Shown in pieces: positions 8,167 to 16,193 of a DNA stretch of 56,826 nucleotides. The notes beneath the pieces were generated by a model. The model saw nothing but the letters and a program-made list of their open reading frames with translations, was not told the origin of the DNA and did not search any database. This DNA is from Sulfuritalea sp. (lineage in GTDB: Bacteria; Pseudomonadota; Gammaproteobacteria; Burkholderiales; Rhodocyclaceae). Where the stretch lies: assembly GCA_023700805.1 (NCBI GenBank), contig JAMPYF010000030.1, positions 1 to 56,826 on the forward strand, given 5' to 3'. The translations under genes and the position numbers were made by a program. The first letter of the stretch is position 1, and each line of letters opens with the position of its first letter.

Positions 8167-9077
8167 CGCGTCGTCGCATGGGTGCCGGGCAGCTGGCAAT
8201 CGAGCAGCGCCTCGCGAATCACGTCGATTGCCTTGTGTCGCGGAAAACTCGAACGCCAGACGAGACCGACGCGGCGCGTCGGCGTCGGATCGACGAAGGG
8301 CTTCACGCGCAGCAGCGGATCGTCGGCCGGGATGCCGTCGACGCTGCTGGCCGGCATCACCGTCACGCCGACGCCGGACGACACCATGTGGCGTATCGTC
8401 TCCAGCGAACTGCCTTCGAGCACCTGCGGCGACTCGCCGCGGCTGGCCCGCGCGCACAGATCCAGCACCTGGTCGCGAAAACAGTTGCCAGCCCCCAGCA
8501 TCAGCAGCGGTTCGTCAAGCAGCTGCTCGGGCCGCAAGGACTTGAGCCCTGCCCAGGGATGGGCGACCGGCACCAGGGTGCGGAAATCCTCTTCATAGAC
8601 CGGCTGGACGACCAGCCCGGGTTCCTCGATCGGCAGCGCCAGCACCAGCACGTCGAGTTCGGAGGACTTGAGCCTTTCCAGAAGGTTTTCGGTGTAGCCC
8701 TCGGCGATGTAGAGCGGCATTTGCGGCGCGCGCAGCTTGACGCGCGGCACCAGGGCCGGCAGCAGCCAGGGACCGATGGTGTAGATCACGCCGAGACGCA
8801 AGGGGCCGCACAGCGGGTCCTTGCCGCTCGCAGCGATCTCGGCCACCCGGGCGGCTTCGGCCAGCGTGCGCTCGGCCTGGGCCACGATCTGGGTGCCGAT
8901 CGGCGTGGCGCGGACGTCGCCGGAACTGCGCTCGAACAAGGCAATGCCGAGCTCGTCCTCAAGCTTCTTGACCGCCACCGACAGCGTCGGCTGCGAGACA
9001 TTGCATTTGTCCGCCGCACGCCCGAAGTGGCGCTCCCGGGCCAGGGCGACGATGTAGCGGAGTTCGGTCAGGGTCAT
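8163..9077 (-). CDS. oxyR: peroxide-sensing LysR-type regulator OxyR
   Basis: A 304-residue LysR-family regulator. The N-terminal helix-turn-helix reads MTLTELRYIVALARERHFGRAA...CNVSQPTLSVAVKKLEDELG, almost the canonical OxyR sequence. The effector domain contains GAGNCFRDQVLDLC, whose two cysteines (about residues 199 and 208) correspond to the H2O2-reactive Cys and its disulfide partner. It would activate peroxide defence genes; the rubrerythrin operon follows immediately. Its first 119 bp overlap the 3' part of the preceding GNAT reading frame. Confidence 0.95.
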   Translation of the reverse strand: MTLTELRYIVALARERHFGRAADKCNVSQPTLSVAVKKLEDELGIALFERSSGDVRATPIGTQIVAQAERTLAEAARVAEIAASGKDPLCGPLRLGVIYTIGPWLLPALVPRVKLRAPQMPLYIAEGYTENLLERLKSSELDVLVLALPIEEPGLVVQPVYEEDFRTLVPVAHPWAGLKSLRPEQLLDEPLLMLGAGNCFRDQVLDLCARASRGESPQVLEGSSLETIRHMVSSGVGVTVMPASSVDGIPADDPLLRVKPFVDPTPTRRVGLVWRSSFPRHKAIDVIREALLDCQLPGTHATTR

Positions 9078-9639
9078 GGCGAATGGGCGGAAACGGATAT
9101 GAAGCGTCGCTGCGGTCGGAGCCGGCCGGGTCTGCAGGCAGGGCCGGCTTCAGTTGACGCGAGACTATCACGGTCGTCGGGTCGTCGCCGGAAACGACGC
9201 CAAAGCCATGTTTCAAGGTCAGCTTCAGGGCTTGCGTATTGCCGGCCTGGATGATCCCGTGCATCTCCTGCTGCCCGGCCGCGACGGCGATGTCCAGCAG
9301 GGCCTGCAGCAGGCGGCTGCCGATGCCCTGGGCGCGGCGGCGGGGCAGTACCATCAGCGCGAACTCGGCCCCGCCGTCGGCAGCGACATACTCGCCGTGG
9401 CCCAGCACCCGGCCATCGAAGCCGACCGCCAGCAGCGCGACGCGGTTGCGCTGATCGACGGCGTCGAGGCGCCGCAGCAGTGCCAGGTTGGGAGCCTCGC
9501 CATGGGAAAAATGGCGCTGGTAAAGGCCGGGACGGTCCATCGCGGACAGAAAATCCGCGACCTGCTGGCGGTCCCCCGCACCGGCGGTCCTGACTTCGAC
9601 CTCCCGGAAATCGGCCGCCCAGGGCTGGCGGGCGCTCAC
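8959..9639 (-). CDS. GNAT-family N-acetyltransferase with an unusual C-terminal extension into oxyR
   Basis: The first 165 residues or so are a GNAT acyltransferase: VEVRTAGAGDRQQVADFL, a LLAVGFDGRVLGHGEYV strand, and the acetyl-CoA loop LPRRRAQGIGSRLLQALLDIA followed by GNTQALKLTLKHGFG. Substrate unknown. The frame then runs 60 further residues, the last 40 of them encoded within oxyR in another frame and of low complexity, so the tail is probably not a domain. The start is a GTG sharing GTGA with the hydrolase stop, which implies coupling. Confidence 0.78.
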   Translation of the reverse strand: MSARQPWAADFREVEVRTAGAGDRQQVADFLSAMDRPGLYQRHFSHGEAPNLALLRRLDAVDQRNRVALLAVGFDGRVLGHGEYVAADGGAEFALMVLPRRRAQGIGSRLLQALLDIAVAAGQQEMHGIIQAGNTQALKLTLKHGFGVVSGDDPTTVIVSRQLKPALPADPAGSDRSDASYPFPPIRHDPDRTPLHRRPGPGAPLRACGGQMQCLAADAVGGGQEA

Positions 9640-10535
9640 GACCGCGCTCCGGCGATGAACTCGGCCGCCGCCTTGATCACGGCGGGATCCTCAAGCAGGC
9701 GGCGATGACCCAGGCCGCGGGTCGCCAGCAGACGCGCGCGGGGCCAGTTGATCGCATGGCGGCGGCCTTCGCTCAAGGGCACCTCGCGATCCTCGCGGTC
9801 ATGAATCACCAGCAAGGCTTGCTCGCCGCTGGCGCGTTCGGCCTCGAATTCGCTCCAGTTCACGCCGAAGCGATATTCGATGCGGCGCTGCATCGCGGCG
9901 CGCAGCGGCTCCGGCCAGGCCAGCCTTTCTGCGATACGCCGCGAGGACGCCGCAAGGCTGGCCGGGGGCGCAATCAGCACCGCGCAACCGAGAGCCGGAC
10001 GGCGCGCCAGGGCACCCGCCGCCACCGCGCCGCCGACCGAATGGCCGATGATGGCATGCACGCTGCCGAGGTGGTCCAGCACCGCGTCGAGTGCCTGCTG
10101 GATATGGGGCAGCGATGATTCCGGGCCGCCGGTCATGCCGTGCCCCGGTGCATCGAAGGCCACCACCGAGAAACCTTGCGCCAGCAGCGGCGCGATGAAA
10201 CCGCGCAACTGGGTGCCGCGCCCGCCCCAGCCATGTACCAGCACCACCGCCGGATCGGCGGCACGACCCCAGCGCCAGGCGATGAGACGGCCCGAGATCA
10301 GCGGTATCGGCAGCAGGCTGGCCTCTTCCAGGGCCAGCAGTTCGGCGTCGGAAAAGGCATGGCGCGGCGGCGTCAGCATCAGGCGCATGGCCCGCTCGAT
10401 GGCGCGGTGGGGAGAGGCATGCCAGAGCACGCGAAAAGCTGCTCGCTGCAAATAATTCTTTGCCGAGAATTGCATCGAACGAACGATCGTGCTGTTGGTT
10501 GGCCAAAAAAAAGCAGCCTTGAGATTCAGTTCCAT
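9636..10535 (-). CDS. alpha/beta-hydrolase fold protein
   Basis: A 299-residue alpha/beta hydrolase. The oxyanion region is VVLVHGWGGRG, the nucleophile elbow GHSVGG (Ser), and the late GLGHRRLLED supplies the His; an acidic residue sits in IHDREDREVP. The substrate cannot be read from the sequence. AAGGAG precedes the ATG at 10535, only 2 bp after the tetR stop, so it is coupled to the regulator. A second start at Met21 (10475) exists. Interestingly a copy of the presumed TetR operator lies between these two starts. Confidence 0.85.
   Translation of the reverse strand: MELNLKAAFFWPTNSTIVRSMQFSAKNYLQRAAFRVLWHASPHRAIERAMRLMLTPPRHAFSDAELLALEEASLLPIPLISGRLIAWRWGRAADPAVVLVHGWGGRGTQLRGFIAPLLAQGFSVVAFDAPGHGMTGGPESSLPHIQQALDAVLDHLGSVHAIIGHSVGGAVAAGALARRPALGCAVLIAPPASLAASSRRIAERLAWPEPLRAAMQRRIEYRFGVNWSEFEAERASGEQALLVIHDREDREVPLSEGRRHAINWPRARLLATRGLGHRRLLEDPAVIKAAAEFIAGARS
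10478..10490 (-). promoter_or_regulatory. second copy of the TetR operator-like motif, inside the hydrolase gene
   Basis: AACGAACGATCGT is an exact 13-bp match, in inverse orientation, to the palindrome just upstream of the tetR start. It lies 45 bp into the hydrolase reading frame and 3 bp before an internal ATG. An exact 13-mer recurring here by chance is unlikely, so it may be a second binding site. Confidence 0.5.
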
Positions 10536-10537
10536 GA

Positions 10538-11143
10538 TTACTCCTTCTGCGGGATGACGGCATGATCGCGGACCAGTCGGTCGAATGCAGCCAGCGCCCG
10601 GCGGTCCGCGTCGGGGTCGCTGAACAGGCGGCGGTTCTGCTGCGTCGCCTGGTAAATCCCGTTTAGCTCGAATACAAACTGCTCGATGTCGATATCCGGC
10701 CGCAGTTCGCCGGTTTCCACAGCCTTGGCCACGGTCTCGGCCAGCGTGCGGCGCAGTGCGAGCAGGCTGTTCTTGACCTCGTCGCGCAAGGGCCCCGGCT
10801 GGTCGTCGAATTCCAGGGCGGCGGCATTGATCACGCAGCCCCCGGGCAGGTTTACCGCGCGGGTCCAGTCCAGCCAGTTGATCACCATGGCGCGCAAACG
10901 CCCCAGTCCGCGCGGCAGACGCAAGGCCGGGCGCAACACGACTTCGGCAAAACGCGCCTGCGATTCGCGCAGCACGGCCAGTTGCAATTCCTCTTTCGAG
11001 CCGAAATGGGCGAACAAGCCGCTCTTCGACATGCGCGTGCGTTCGGCGAGCACGCCTATGCTCAATGCCCCGACGCCGATGCGGCTTGCCATCGAGAACG
11101 CCTCGTCGAGGATCGCCTGCCGTGTTTGTTCGCCTTTGCCCAT
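10538..11143 (-). CDS. TetR/AcrR-family transcriptional regulator
   Basis: A 201-residue TetR-family repressor. The N-terminal HTH is TRQAILDEAFSMASRIGVGALSIGVLAERTRMSKSGLFAHFGSKEELQLAVL. The C-terminal ligand domain resembles the type with ...GGCVINAAALEFDDQPGPLRDEV, found in several regulators of small hydrolase operons. The ATG at 11143 gives the normal length; a longer frame lacks homology. A palindrome 13 bp upstream of the start is the likely autoregulatory operator. It heads tetR-hydrolase-GNAT-oxyR. Confidence 0.88.
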   Translation of the reverse strand: MGKGEQTRQAILDEAFSMASRIGVGALSIGVLAERTRMSKSGLFAHFGSKEELQLAVLRESQARFAEVVLRPALRLPRGLGRLRAMVINWLDWTRAVNLPGGCVINAAALEFDDQPGPLRDEVKNSLLALRRTLAETVAKAVETGELRPDIDIEQFVFELNGIYQATQQNRRLFSDPDADRRALAAFDRLVRDHAVIPQKE

Positions 11144-11155
11144 GGCGACTTTATA

Positions 11156-11170
11156 GAACGATCGTTCGTT
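11156..11170. promoter_or_regulatory. palindromic operator upstream of tetR
   Basis: GAACGATCGTTC (11156-11167) is a perfect 12-bp palindrome with an extra GTT (to 11170), 13 bp before the tetR ATG. The same 13-mer recurs at 10478-10490. Position and symmetry fit a TetR-family operator. Confidence 0.65.
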
Positions 11171-11214
11171 AGTGTCAACCCCCTGGGCCAGGAAAGCTCC
11201 CGAAGCGCGCAAGA

Positions 11215-11253
11215 GTTGGCGCTGGCGGCACGGCTTCGCCTTGCCGTGCCGCC
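11215..11253 (+). repeat. dispersed repeat copy with adjoining 11-bp hairpin
   Basis: Exact core GTTGGCGCTGGCG (11215-11227). Overlapping its end is a perfect hairpin: GGCGGCACGGC (11224-11234), loop TTCGCCTT, GCCGTGCCGCC (11243-11253). It lies in the 135 bp between the start of tetR and the end of the cigR-like gene. Confidence 0.8.
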
Positions 11254-11278
11254 CGGAAAAGCCTGCGGACTGCCGAAG

Positions 11279-11773
11279 CTACATCTTGCCGAGATCGGCA
11301 ATGGCGTCGACCACCATGCCGGTACCGACCGCGATCAGCAGGATGTCGGTGGCGACGCGCACGTACTTGTGGCCGGCCGGCGGCACCCCCAGGCTCACCA
11401 CCACATGCGGCGGCAGGTCGTAATAAACCACGTCGCGCGGCAATGGCCGGCCCTGCACCCACTTCTTGGCCTGGCCGGGAGGCAGGCAACCGTTATGCTT
11501 CTTCGCCAGTCCGGGCGGGCAGCGTCCGGAGCGGAAGCTTTCCTCGTAATACTGCCGCACGACGACGCGCTGCTGATCGTTGAAATAGGATTTCCCCCGC
11601 CCGTCGCGGCCTTCGTCGCGCCGGCCGTCATCGCGCGACTTGGATTCCTTGGCATGCTTTCCCGGCTTGCCGTTGCCGGCCCAATCCGGCTTGTCGGCAA
11701 ACACCGGACCGGCGGCAAAAATGCCGCTCACGAACAAGGCCAGCGCTACTTTTTCTTGCAGGAAGATTCGCAT
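11279..11773 (-). CDS. CigR/RcnB-like exported or membrane protein
   Basis: A 164-residue protein with a signal peptide (KVALALFVSGIFAAGPVFA), a highly charged Lys/Arg/Asp middle, and a C-terminal domain PPGLAKKHNGCLPPGQAKKW, PLPRDVVYYDLPP and YVRVATDILLIAVGTGMVVDAI. This C-terminus is the hallmark of the CigR/RcnB-like family, which in Salmonella includes an anti-virulence regulator; the general role is unknown. The final hydrophobic stretch may anchor it in the membrane. GGAGAAT precedes the ATG at 11773; the longer frame to 11839 is unsupported. Confidence 0.78.
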   Translation of the reverse strand: MRIFLQEKVALALFVSGIFAAGPVFADKPDWAGNGKPGKHAKESKSRDDGRRDEGRDGRGKSYFNDQQRVVVRQYYEESFRSGRCPPGLAKKHNGCLPPGQAKKWVQGRPLPRDVVYYDLPPHVVVSLGVPPAGHKYVRVATDILLIAVGTGMVVDAIADLGKM

Positions 11774-11966
11774 GATTATTCTCCGTCGATCATGATCGGA
11801 AACCTGACCATCAAGGCCAAAGGCATTGCAAGTATGCACGCGGCCTGCTGAAAAATCTGTGAGTTATCCCACACATGCTGCGATATTGCCTGCCCCGGCC
11901 GGATTCCTGCAAAGCGCAAACGCGCTCGATCATGATACCCGCCGCATTTCCAAACACCGCATGACA

Positions 11967-11980
11967 TTGATATTTGTCAA
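11967..11980. promoter_or_regulatory. FNR/CRP-like palindrome in the 470-bp gap before the sensor gene
   Basis: TTGAT-ATTT-GTCAA matches TTGAT-N4-ATCAA at 9 of 10 positions. It lies in the 469-bp interval between the divergent cigR-like gene (start 11773) and the sensor gene (start 12243), about 190 and 270 bp from the two starts. The rest of this interval is visibly more AT-rich than its surroundings and shows no gene. Confidence 0.45.
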
Positions 11981-12242
11981 TGCATTTGCATCTTGAAGGC
12001 ACAGAATGAATCCGAGAGTTGCGCATGCGCTTCATTGATGCGCGCAGTCTTGGATCTGTTTTAAACTTGAATAAATACCACGCGCGTCGCGTTTCTTCCG
12101 TCGGTCGGCCTGCCTTGGCCCGCGGCGCACCGACGAGGCAGCCGACATCCCGTCCGCGCCGGCATGACAGGCTTGCCGCGCAGGGTCAGATATTTTGGCT
12201 TGACGCCCGCCGTCGAATTGCAGAGCACAGAATCGAAGAGCC

Positions 12243-13901
12243 ATGAACCTTGGCGCTAAGCAGGGAGGCAAGCCAGCACGCACCTCATTGATGCCGAATC
12301 GATCCCGATTCCGGCTGTTGCGCTATTTCACGATCGCGGGACTGGCTTCCTTCCTGATCGTCGGCATTGCCCTCTACCTGCTCGAGGAAAGGGAGCTTGC
12401 CTTCTTCAAACAAGTGCAGATGGGGCAATCGCGGTTTTTCAGGGAAGCCCAGGCCGAACTCGCCGTCGAAACTGAACAGACTGCACGGAAGAATCTCGTG
12501 ACGGCGCAGGAGACTGCCAACGTCAATCTGACACAGCTTTTCGCCAATGCCCTGTGGGAGTCCGATTTTGCGCCGCTGGTAAACCGGGTGCAGTCGATTT
12601 CGCTGGATCGCTGCAGGGCGATGGCCGAAAAAGCCGCGCCGGGCCCGATAGCCGACGCGCGCCAGGAATGCTTCGCCGAACTGGGGCTGAAGATCAGGTC
12701 GCTGCCCGGTTTCACCGCGCTGGACCGGCGTGCAATCGCCGCCATGCGCAACAGCAACGTGTTCAAGATCAAGGTCTTCGACCTGCGTGGCTTCACCGTC
12801 TATTCTTCGGATCACCGCAACATCGGTGAAGACAAGGTTGGCAATGCCGGCTGGCGATCGGCCGCGACCGGCAAGCCCGCCAGCGAGCTGACCCATCGCA
12901 ACCAGTTCAGCACTTTCGAGGGGATAGTCGAGCACCGCGATCTGCTTTCCAGCTATATCCCGATGCGTCGCCACGGCGGCCAAGAGGTCGTCGGCGTTTT
13001 CGAGATCTATGCCGACGTGACGCCGATGCTGGAGCAGATCAAGACCAGTTCCGCGCAACTTGCGGGCCTGGTGGCCGGCAACCAGGGAAAAGTCGAACAG
13101 GCGTCGAAACGCAATATCGAAATCGTTGCAGCGAACGCGTCCAACGTGCTGAATATCGTCGGCGCCTTGCTGGTGCTGTTGTTCTTGACGCTGCTGTACA
13201 TCGTCAAGCGCGGACAGGACATCATCGACGAGCAGACGCTGGTGCGGGAACAGGCTGCGGCGCGCGAGCGGCTCTGGCACCGGGAGAAGATGGCAGCGAT
13301 GTCTACCCTGGCGGCCAATGTTTCGCATGAGACGGGCAACGCCCTGACCGTGATCGCCGCGCTCGCCGAGGAGCTTGCCGATCCGCAGCTTACCGGCAAG
13401 GACCCGGCCGACGTCGCCCGGGAAATACGCGAGCAGAGCCGCCGCGTATTTCAGATGACCCGCCAGATAAACGCCTTCGCGGCGGCCAGCGACCAACCCG
13501 AGTTTGCCAACGTCAACCCGCTGATCGAGGCCGTCTGCTATTTCTTCAGCTTCGACCGCCGCTTCCGCAGCCCCATCGAATTCCACCCCGGCGAAAACCT
13601 GCCGTGGTGCGATCTGATTCCCGATTACCTGAAGGAAGTCCTGATGAATCTGCTGCCGACCCGGCACGGACACATCGTTGTCGACACGACACCGTGCAGC
13701 AAGGGCGTGCGGATCCGGATCCGCTCCGAAGCCGCCGCCGATGCCTCGCCGCAAGACGACGACCCGCTGTCCGCGGACCGGCTGGAAATAGCCATCCGGC
13801 GCGTCGGTGACATGGGCGGCAGCCTGGCGCTGGGCGGAAGCAAGGGCGAGCTGATCGAGATTGACCTCCCGGCCTGCATGCGCGAAGACAGTCCGCACTG
13901 A
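12243..13901 (+). CDS. membrane sensor protein with histidine-kinase H-box but degenerate ATPase domain
   Basis: A 552-residue protein: a transmembrane helix near residues 24-46, about 250 periplasmic residues (with FKIKVFDLRGFTVYSSD, as in Cache-like sensor domains), a second helix (VLNIVGALLVLLFLTLLYIV), then a linker and an H-box, MAAMSTLAANVSHETGNALTVI, close to the NtrB-type HExxNPL. The region that should be the HATPase has an N-box-like YLKEVLMNLL but lacks the following NA and any DxGxG or GxGLG motif, ending in MGGSLALGG...IEIDLP. It may be a pseudokinase or phospho-acceptor. No response regulator is adjacent. Start could also be Met17. Confidence 0.75.
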   Translation: MNLGAKQGGKPARTSLMPNRSRFRLLRYFTIAGLASFLIVGIALYLLEERELAFFKQVQMGQSRFFREAQAELAVETEQTARKNLVTAQETANVNLTQLFANALWESDFAPLVNRVQSISLDRCRAMAEKAAPGPIADARQECFAELGLKIRSLPGFTALDRRAIAAMRNSNVFKIKVFDLRGFTVYSSDHRNIGEDKVGNAGWRSAATGKPASELTHRNQFSTFEGIVEHRDLLSSYIPMRRHGGQEVVGVFEIYADVTPMLEQIKTSSAQLAGLVAGNQGKVEQASKRNIEIVAANASNVLNIVGALLVLLFLTLLYIVKRGQDIIDEQTLVREQAAARERLWHREKMAAMSTLAANVSHETGNALTVIAALAEELADPQLTGKDPADVAREIREQSRRVFQMTRQINAFAAASDQPEFANVNPLIEAVCYFFSFDRRFRSPIEFHPGENLPWCDLIPDYLKEVLMNLLPTRHGHIVVDTTPCSKGVRIRIRSEAAADASPQDDDPLSADRLEIAIRRVGDMGGSLALGGSKGELIEIDLPACMREDSPH

Positions 13902-13939
13902 GCGCCGCCACCGATAACCCGGCCCGAGCCAAGGCAATC

Positions 13940-15457
13940 ATGGCGACCCAGTCCGCTGCCCTGCCACCCCTGATCGCGGCGCTCCTGGCACCGACTTGCT
14001 ACCCGCATCCGGCCGGCCGCGTCGAACTGGTCGAAACCCATGCGTCCTGGCTGCTGCTGGCCGGCGAATTCGCCTACAAGATCAAGAAGCCGATCACCCT
14101 GCCCTTCCTCGATTACGGCACGCTGGCGCGGCGCGAGTCCTGCTGCCGTGCCGAGCTACTGCTCAACCGGCGCCTCGCGCCGGCGCTGTATCTCGACGTG
14201 GTGCCGATCGGCGGCAGTCCGCAGCAGCCGCAGCTGGGCGCGATACCGGCGATCGAATGGGCGGTGCGCATGCGGCGCTTCGACGAGAGCGGCCGCCTCG
14301 ACCGGGTCGCGGCCCGCGGCGAGCTGCAGCCGGCGCACCTGACGCAACTCGCAGCCACGCTCTGGGCCTTCCACGAAGCCGCGGCGGTCGCCGCCGTCGA
14401 CACGCGCTTCGGCGCAGCCCAGCAGGTGCTGGCGGCAGCGCAAGAAAATTTCATCGAACTGCGCCAACTGCTGCCGGCCGGGGCCCAGCCGCAGGTCGAA
14501 CAACTGGCGCGCTGGACCGACGCGGAGTTCCAGCGCCGCGCCGCCGACTTCGCCGCGCGCAAGGCCGGCGGTCGCGTGCGTGAAGGCCACGGCGACCTGC
14601 ATCTGGGCAACCTGGTGCTGATCGAAGGCCGCGTCACGCCTTTCGACTGCATAGAATTCAACGAGGATTTCCGCTGGAGCGACGTGATCAGCGAAATCGC
14701 CTTCGTCTGGACCGACCTGCTCGACCACCGGCGCCCGGGGCTCGCGGCCTGGCTGCTGAATGCCTGGCTGGAAATCGGCGGCGACTTCGGGTCCATGGCG
14801 GTGTTGCGCTTCTACGCCGTCTACCGTGCCGTGGTGCGCGCCAAGGTCGCGGCCCTGCGCGCCGGCCAGCAGGATGCCGCACAGCGAAAGGCCGAGCTCG
14901 ACACTGCCGACGCCTATCTGCGGCTGGCATGGCGGCTCGCCGTACCGCCAGCGCCAACTCTGCTGATCACCTGCGGCCTGTCCGGCTCGGGCAAGACCAC
15001 GGCCAGTTCCGCGCGCCTGCTCGACCCGACCGGATCGGCGGCCGGCAGCCTGGTGCGCCTGCGCTCGGACGTCGAACGCAAGCGCCTGTTCGGCCTGGCG
15101 CCGCTGGCCGCCAGCGGCTCGGCGCCCGACGCCGGCATCTATACCGAGCAGGCCACCACGCGCACCTATGCACGGCTGCACGCGCTGGCGCGCGACCTGC
15201 TGGCCGCCGGCTGGCCGGTGATCGTCGACGCCGCGTTTCTGCGGCGCGAGGAACGCGAGGCTTTCCGCCGGCTGGCAGAAGGGCTCGGCGTCGGTTTCGG
15301 CATCCTCGCCACCGAGGCGTCCGCCGCCGAGCTGCGCCGTCGCCTCGGCGCGCGCAGCGGCGACGCTTCGGAAGCGACCGTGGCGATACTCGACCGGCAA
15401 CTGGGCTGGTTCGAGCCGCTCGGCGCGGACGAACGCGCCTACGCCATCCGCGCCTGA
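13940..15457 (+). CDS. fused aminoglycoside-phosphotransferase-like / P-loop kinase protein
   Basis: A 505-residue two-domain protein. Residues 1-330 resemble the APH/choline kinase fold: the nucleotide-binding FAYKIKKPITLPFLDYGTL, the catalytic loop GHGDLHLGNLV and the metal-binding FDCIEFNEDFRWSDVISEIAF. Residues 335-505 are a small P-loop kinase with GLSGSGKTT and a later IVDAAFLRREER. The fusion is a widespread bacterial arrangement of unknown substrate. The linker between the two domains (AVPPAPTL) is encoded by an antisense copy of the dispersed repeat. It starts 38 bp after the sensor gene. Confidence 0.85.
   Translation: MATQSAALPPLIAALLAPTCYPHPAGRVELVETHASWLLLAGEFAYKIKKPITLPFLDYGTLARRESCCRAELLLNRRLAPALYLDVVPIGGSPQQPQLGAIPAIEWAVRMRRFDESGRLDRVAARGELQPAHLTQLAATLWAFHEAAAVAAVDTRFGAAQQVLAAAQENFIELRQLLPAGAQPQVEQLARWTDAEFQRRAADFAARKAGGRVREGHGDLHLGNLVLIEGRVTPFDCIEFNEDFRWSDVISEIAFVWTDLLDHRRPGLAAWLLNAWLEIGGDFGSMAVLRFYAVYRAVVRAKVAALRAGQQDAAQRKAELDTADAYLRLAWRLAVPPAPTLLITCGLSGSGKTTASSARLLDPTGSAAGSLVRLRSDVERKRLFGLAPLAASGSAPDAGIYTEQATTRTYARLHALARDLLAAGWPVIVDAAFLRREEREAFRRLAEGLGVGFGILATEASAAELRRRLGARSGDASEATVAILDRQLGWFEPLGADERAYAIRA
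14930..14958 (-). repeat. dispersed repeat copy at the inter-domain linker of the APH/P-loop fusion
   Basis: On the minus strand, the exact core GTTGGCGCTGGCG (14946-14958) is followed by GTACGGC. An adjoining hairpin is formed by TGGCGG (14930-14935) and CCGCCA (14945-14950). It lies exactly at the join between the APH-like and P-loop domains. Confidence 0.75.
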
Positions 15458-15458
15458 A

Positions 15459-16184
15459 TCAGGCCTGGCCGCCGGATGTCGCGGCGACGCTGTAACGCGC
15501 CAGGCCCTCCAGCACCAGATTGTCGATCCGGCGCAAGGGCAGGCGCAGTTGCGGCGCAAGCTCGTGCGCCGCGCCGCCCGAGAGCAGGCACAGCGCATCG
15601 GCGCCGAGCGTCGCATGCATGCGTTCGATGGCGCCCAGCGTCGCATGGATCGCGCCGCTGACGATGGCATCGTCGGTGTTGGTCGGCTGCGCCCGGTAAT
15701 GGCCGGCGGCATGCGGCAGATCGGCGGTGTTGCGTGCCAGCGCGGCGCGCATCAGGGCCAGCCCGGGCAGGATCAGGCCGCCGCGAAACAGGCCCTGGGC
15801 GTCGAGCGCATCGATCGTGGTCGCCGTGCCGGCCATCACCACCACGGCCGGACCCGCGTGCAGCGCCCGCGCCCCGATCAGCGCCGCCCAGCGGTCGGCG
15901 CCGAGTTGCTGCGGCGTGTCGTAGCCGTTCTTCACGCCGCAGGCCGCGGCCGAACCGGTCAGCCAGACCAGCGGCACCGCGAGGCTGCCGGCCAGCGCCG
16001 CGATGCGCAGGCGGATCGCCTCGCCGGCCACGTTGCAGGCCACGATGCGACTCGGCCGCTGCGGCAGTTGCACGGCCAGGGCGTCGAAGTCCAGGTAGGC
16101 GAGCGCGCCCTGCAGGCGCCAGCCGCTTTCGTCCCTGAGGCCGTACTTCAGTCGCGTGTTGCCGGCATCGAGGCAAAGCAGCAT
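15459..16184 (-). CDS. coaX: type III pantothenate kinase
   Basis: A 241-residue type III pantothenate kinase (ASKHA fold), the first step of coenzyme A synthesis from pantothenate. Motifs: LLCLDAGNTRLKYG (phosphate-binding DxGNT), the GYDTPQQLGADRWAALIGA block with the GADR signature, and VMAGTATTIDAL then GGLILPGLALM. Slightly short but complete. It is convergent with the preceding fusion gene (one base between stops) and lies 9 bp after birA, a common pairing in betaproteobacteria. Confidence 0.95.
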   Translation of the reverse strand: MLLCLDAGNTRLKYGLRDESGWRLQGALAYLDFDALAVQLPQRPSRIVACNVAGEAIRLRIAALAGSLAVPLVWLTGSAAACGVKNGYDTPQQLGADRWAALIGARALHAGPAVVVMAGTATTIDALDAQGLFRGGLILPGLALMRAALARNTADLPHAAGHYRAQPTNTDDAIVSGAIHATLGAIERMHATLGADALCLLSGGAAHELAPQLRLPLRRIDNLVLEGLARYSVAATSGGQA

Positions 16185-16193
16185 GGTCGCGGA

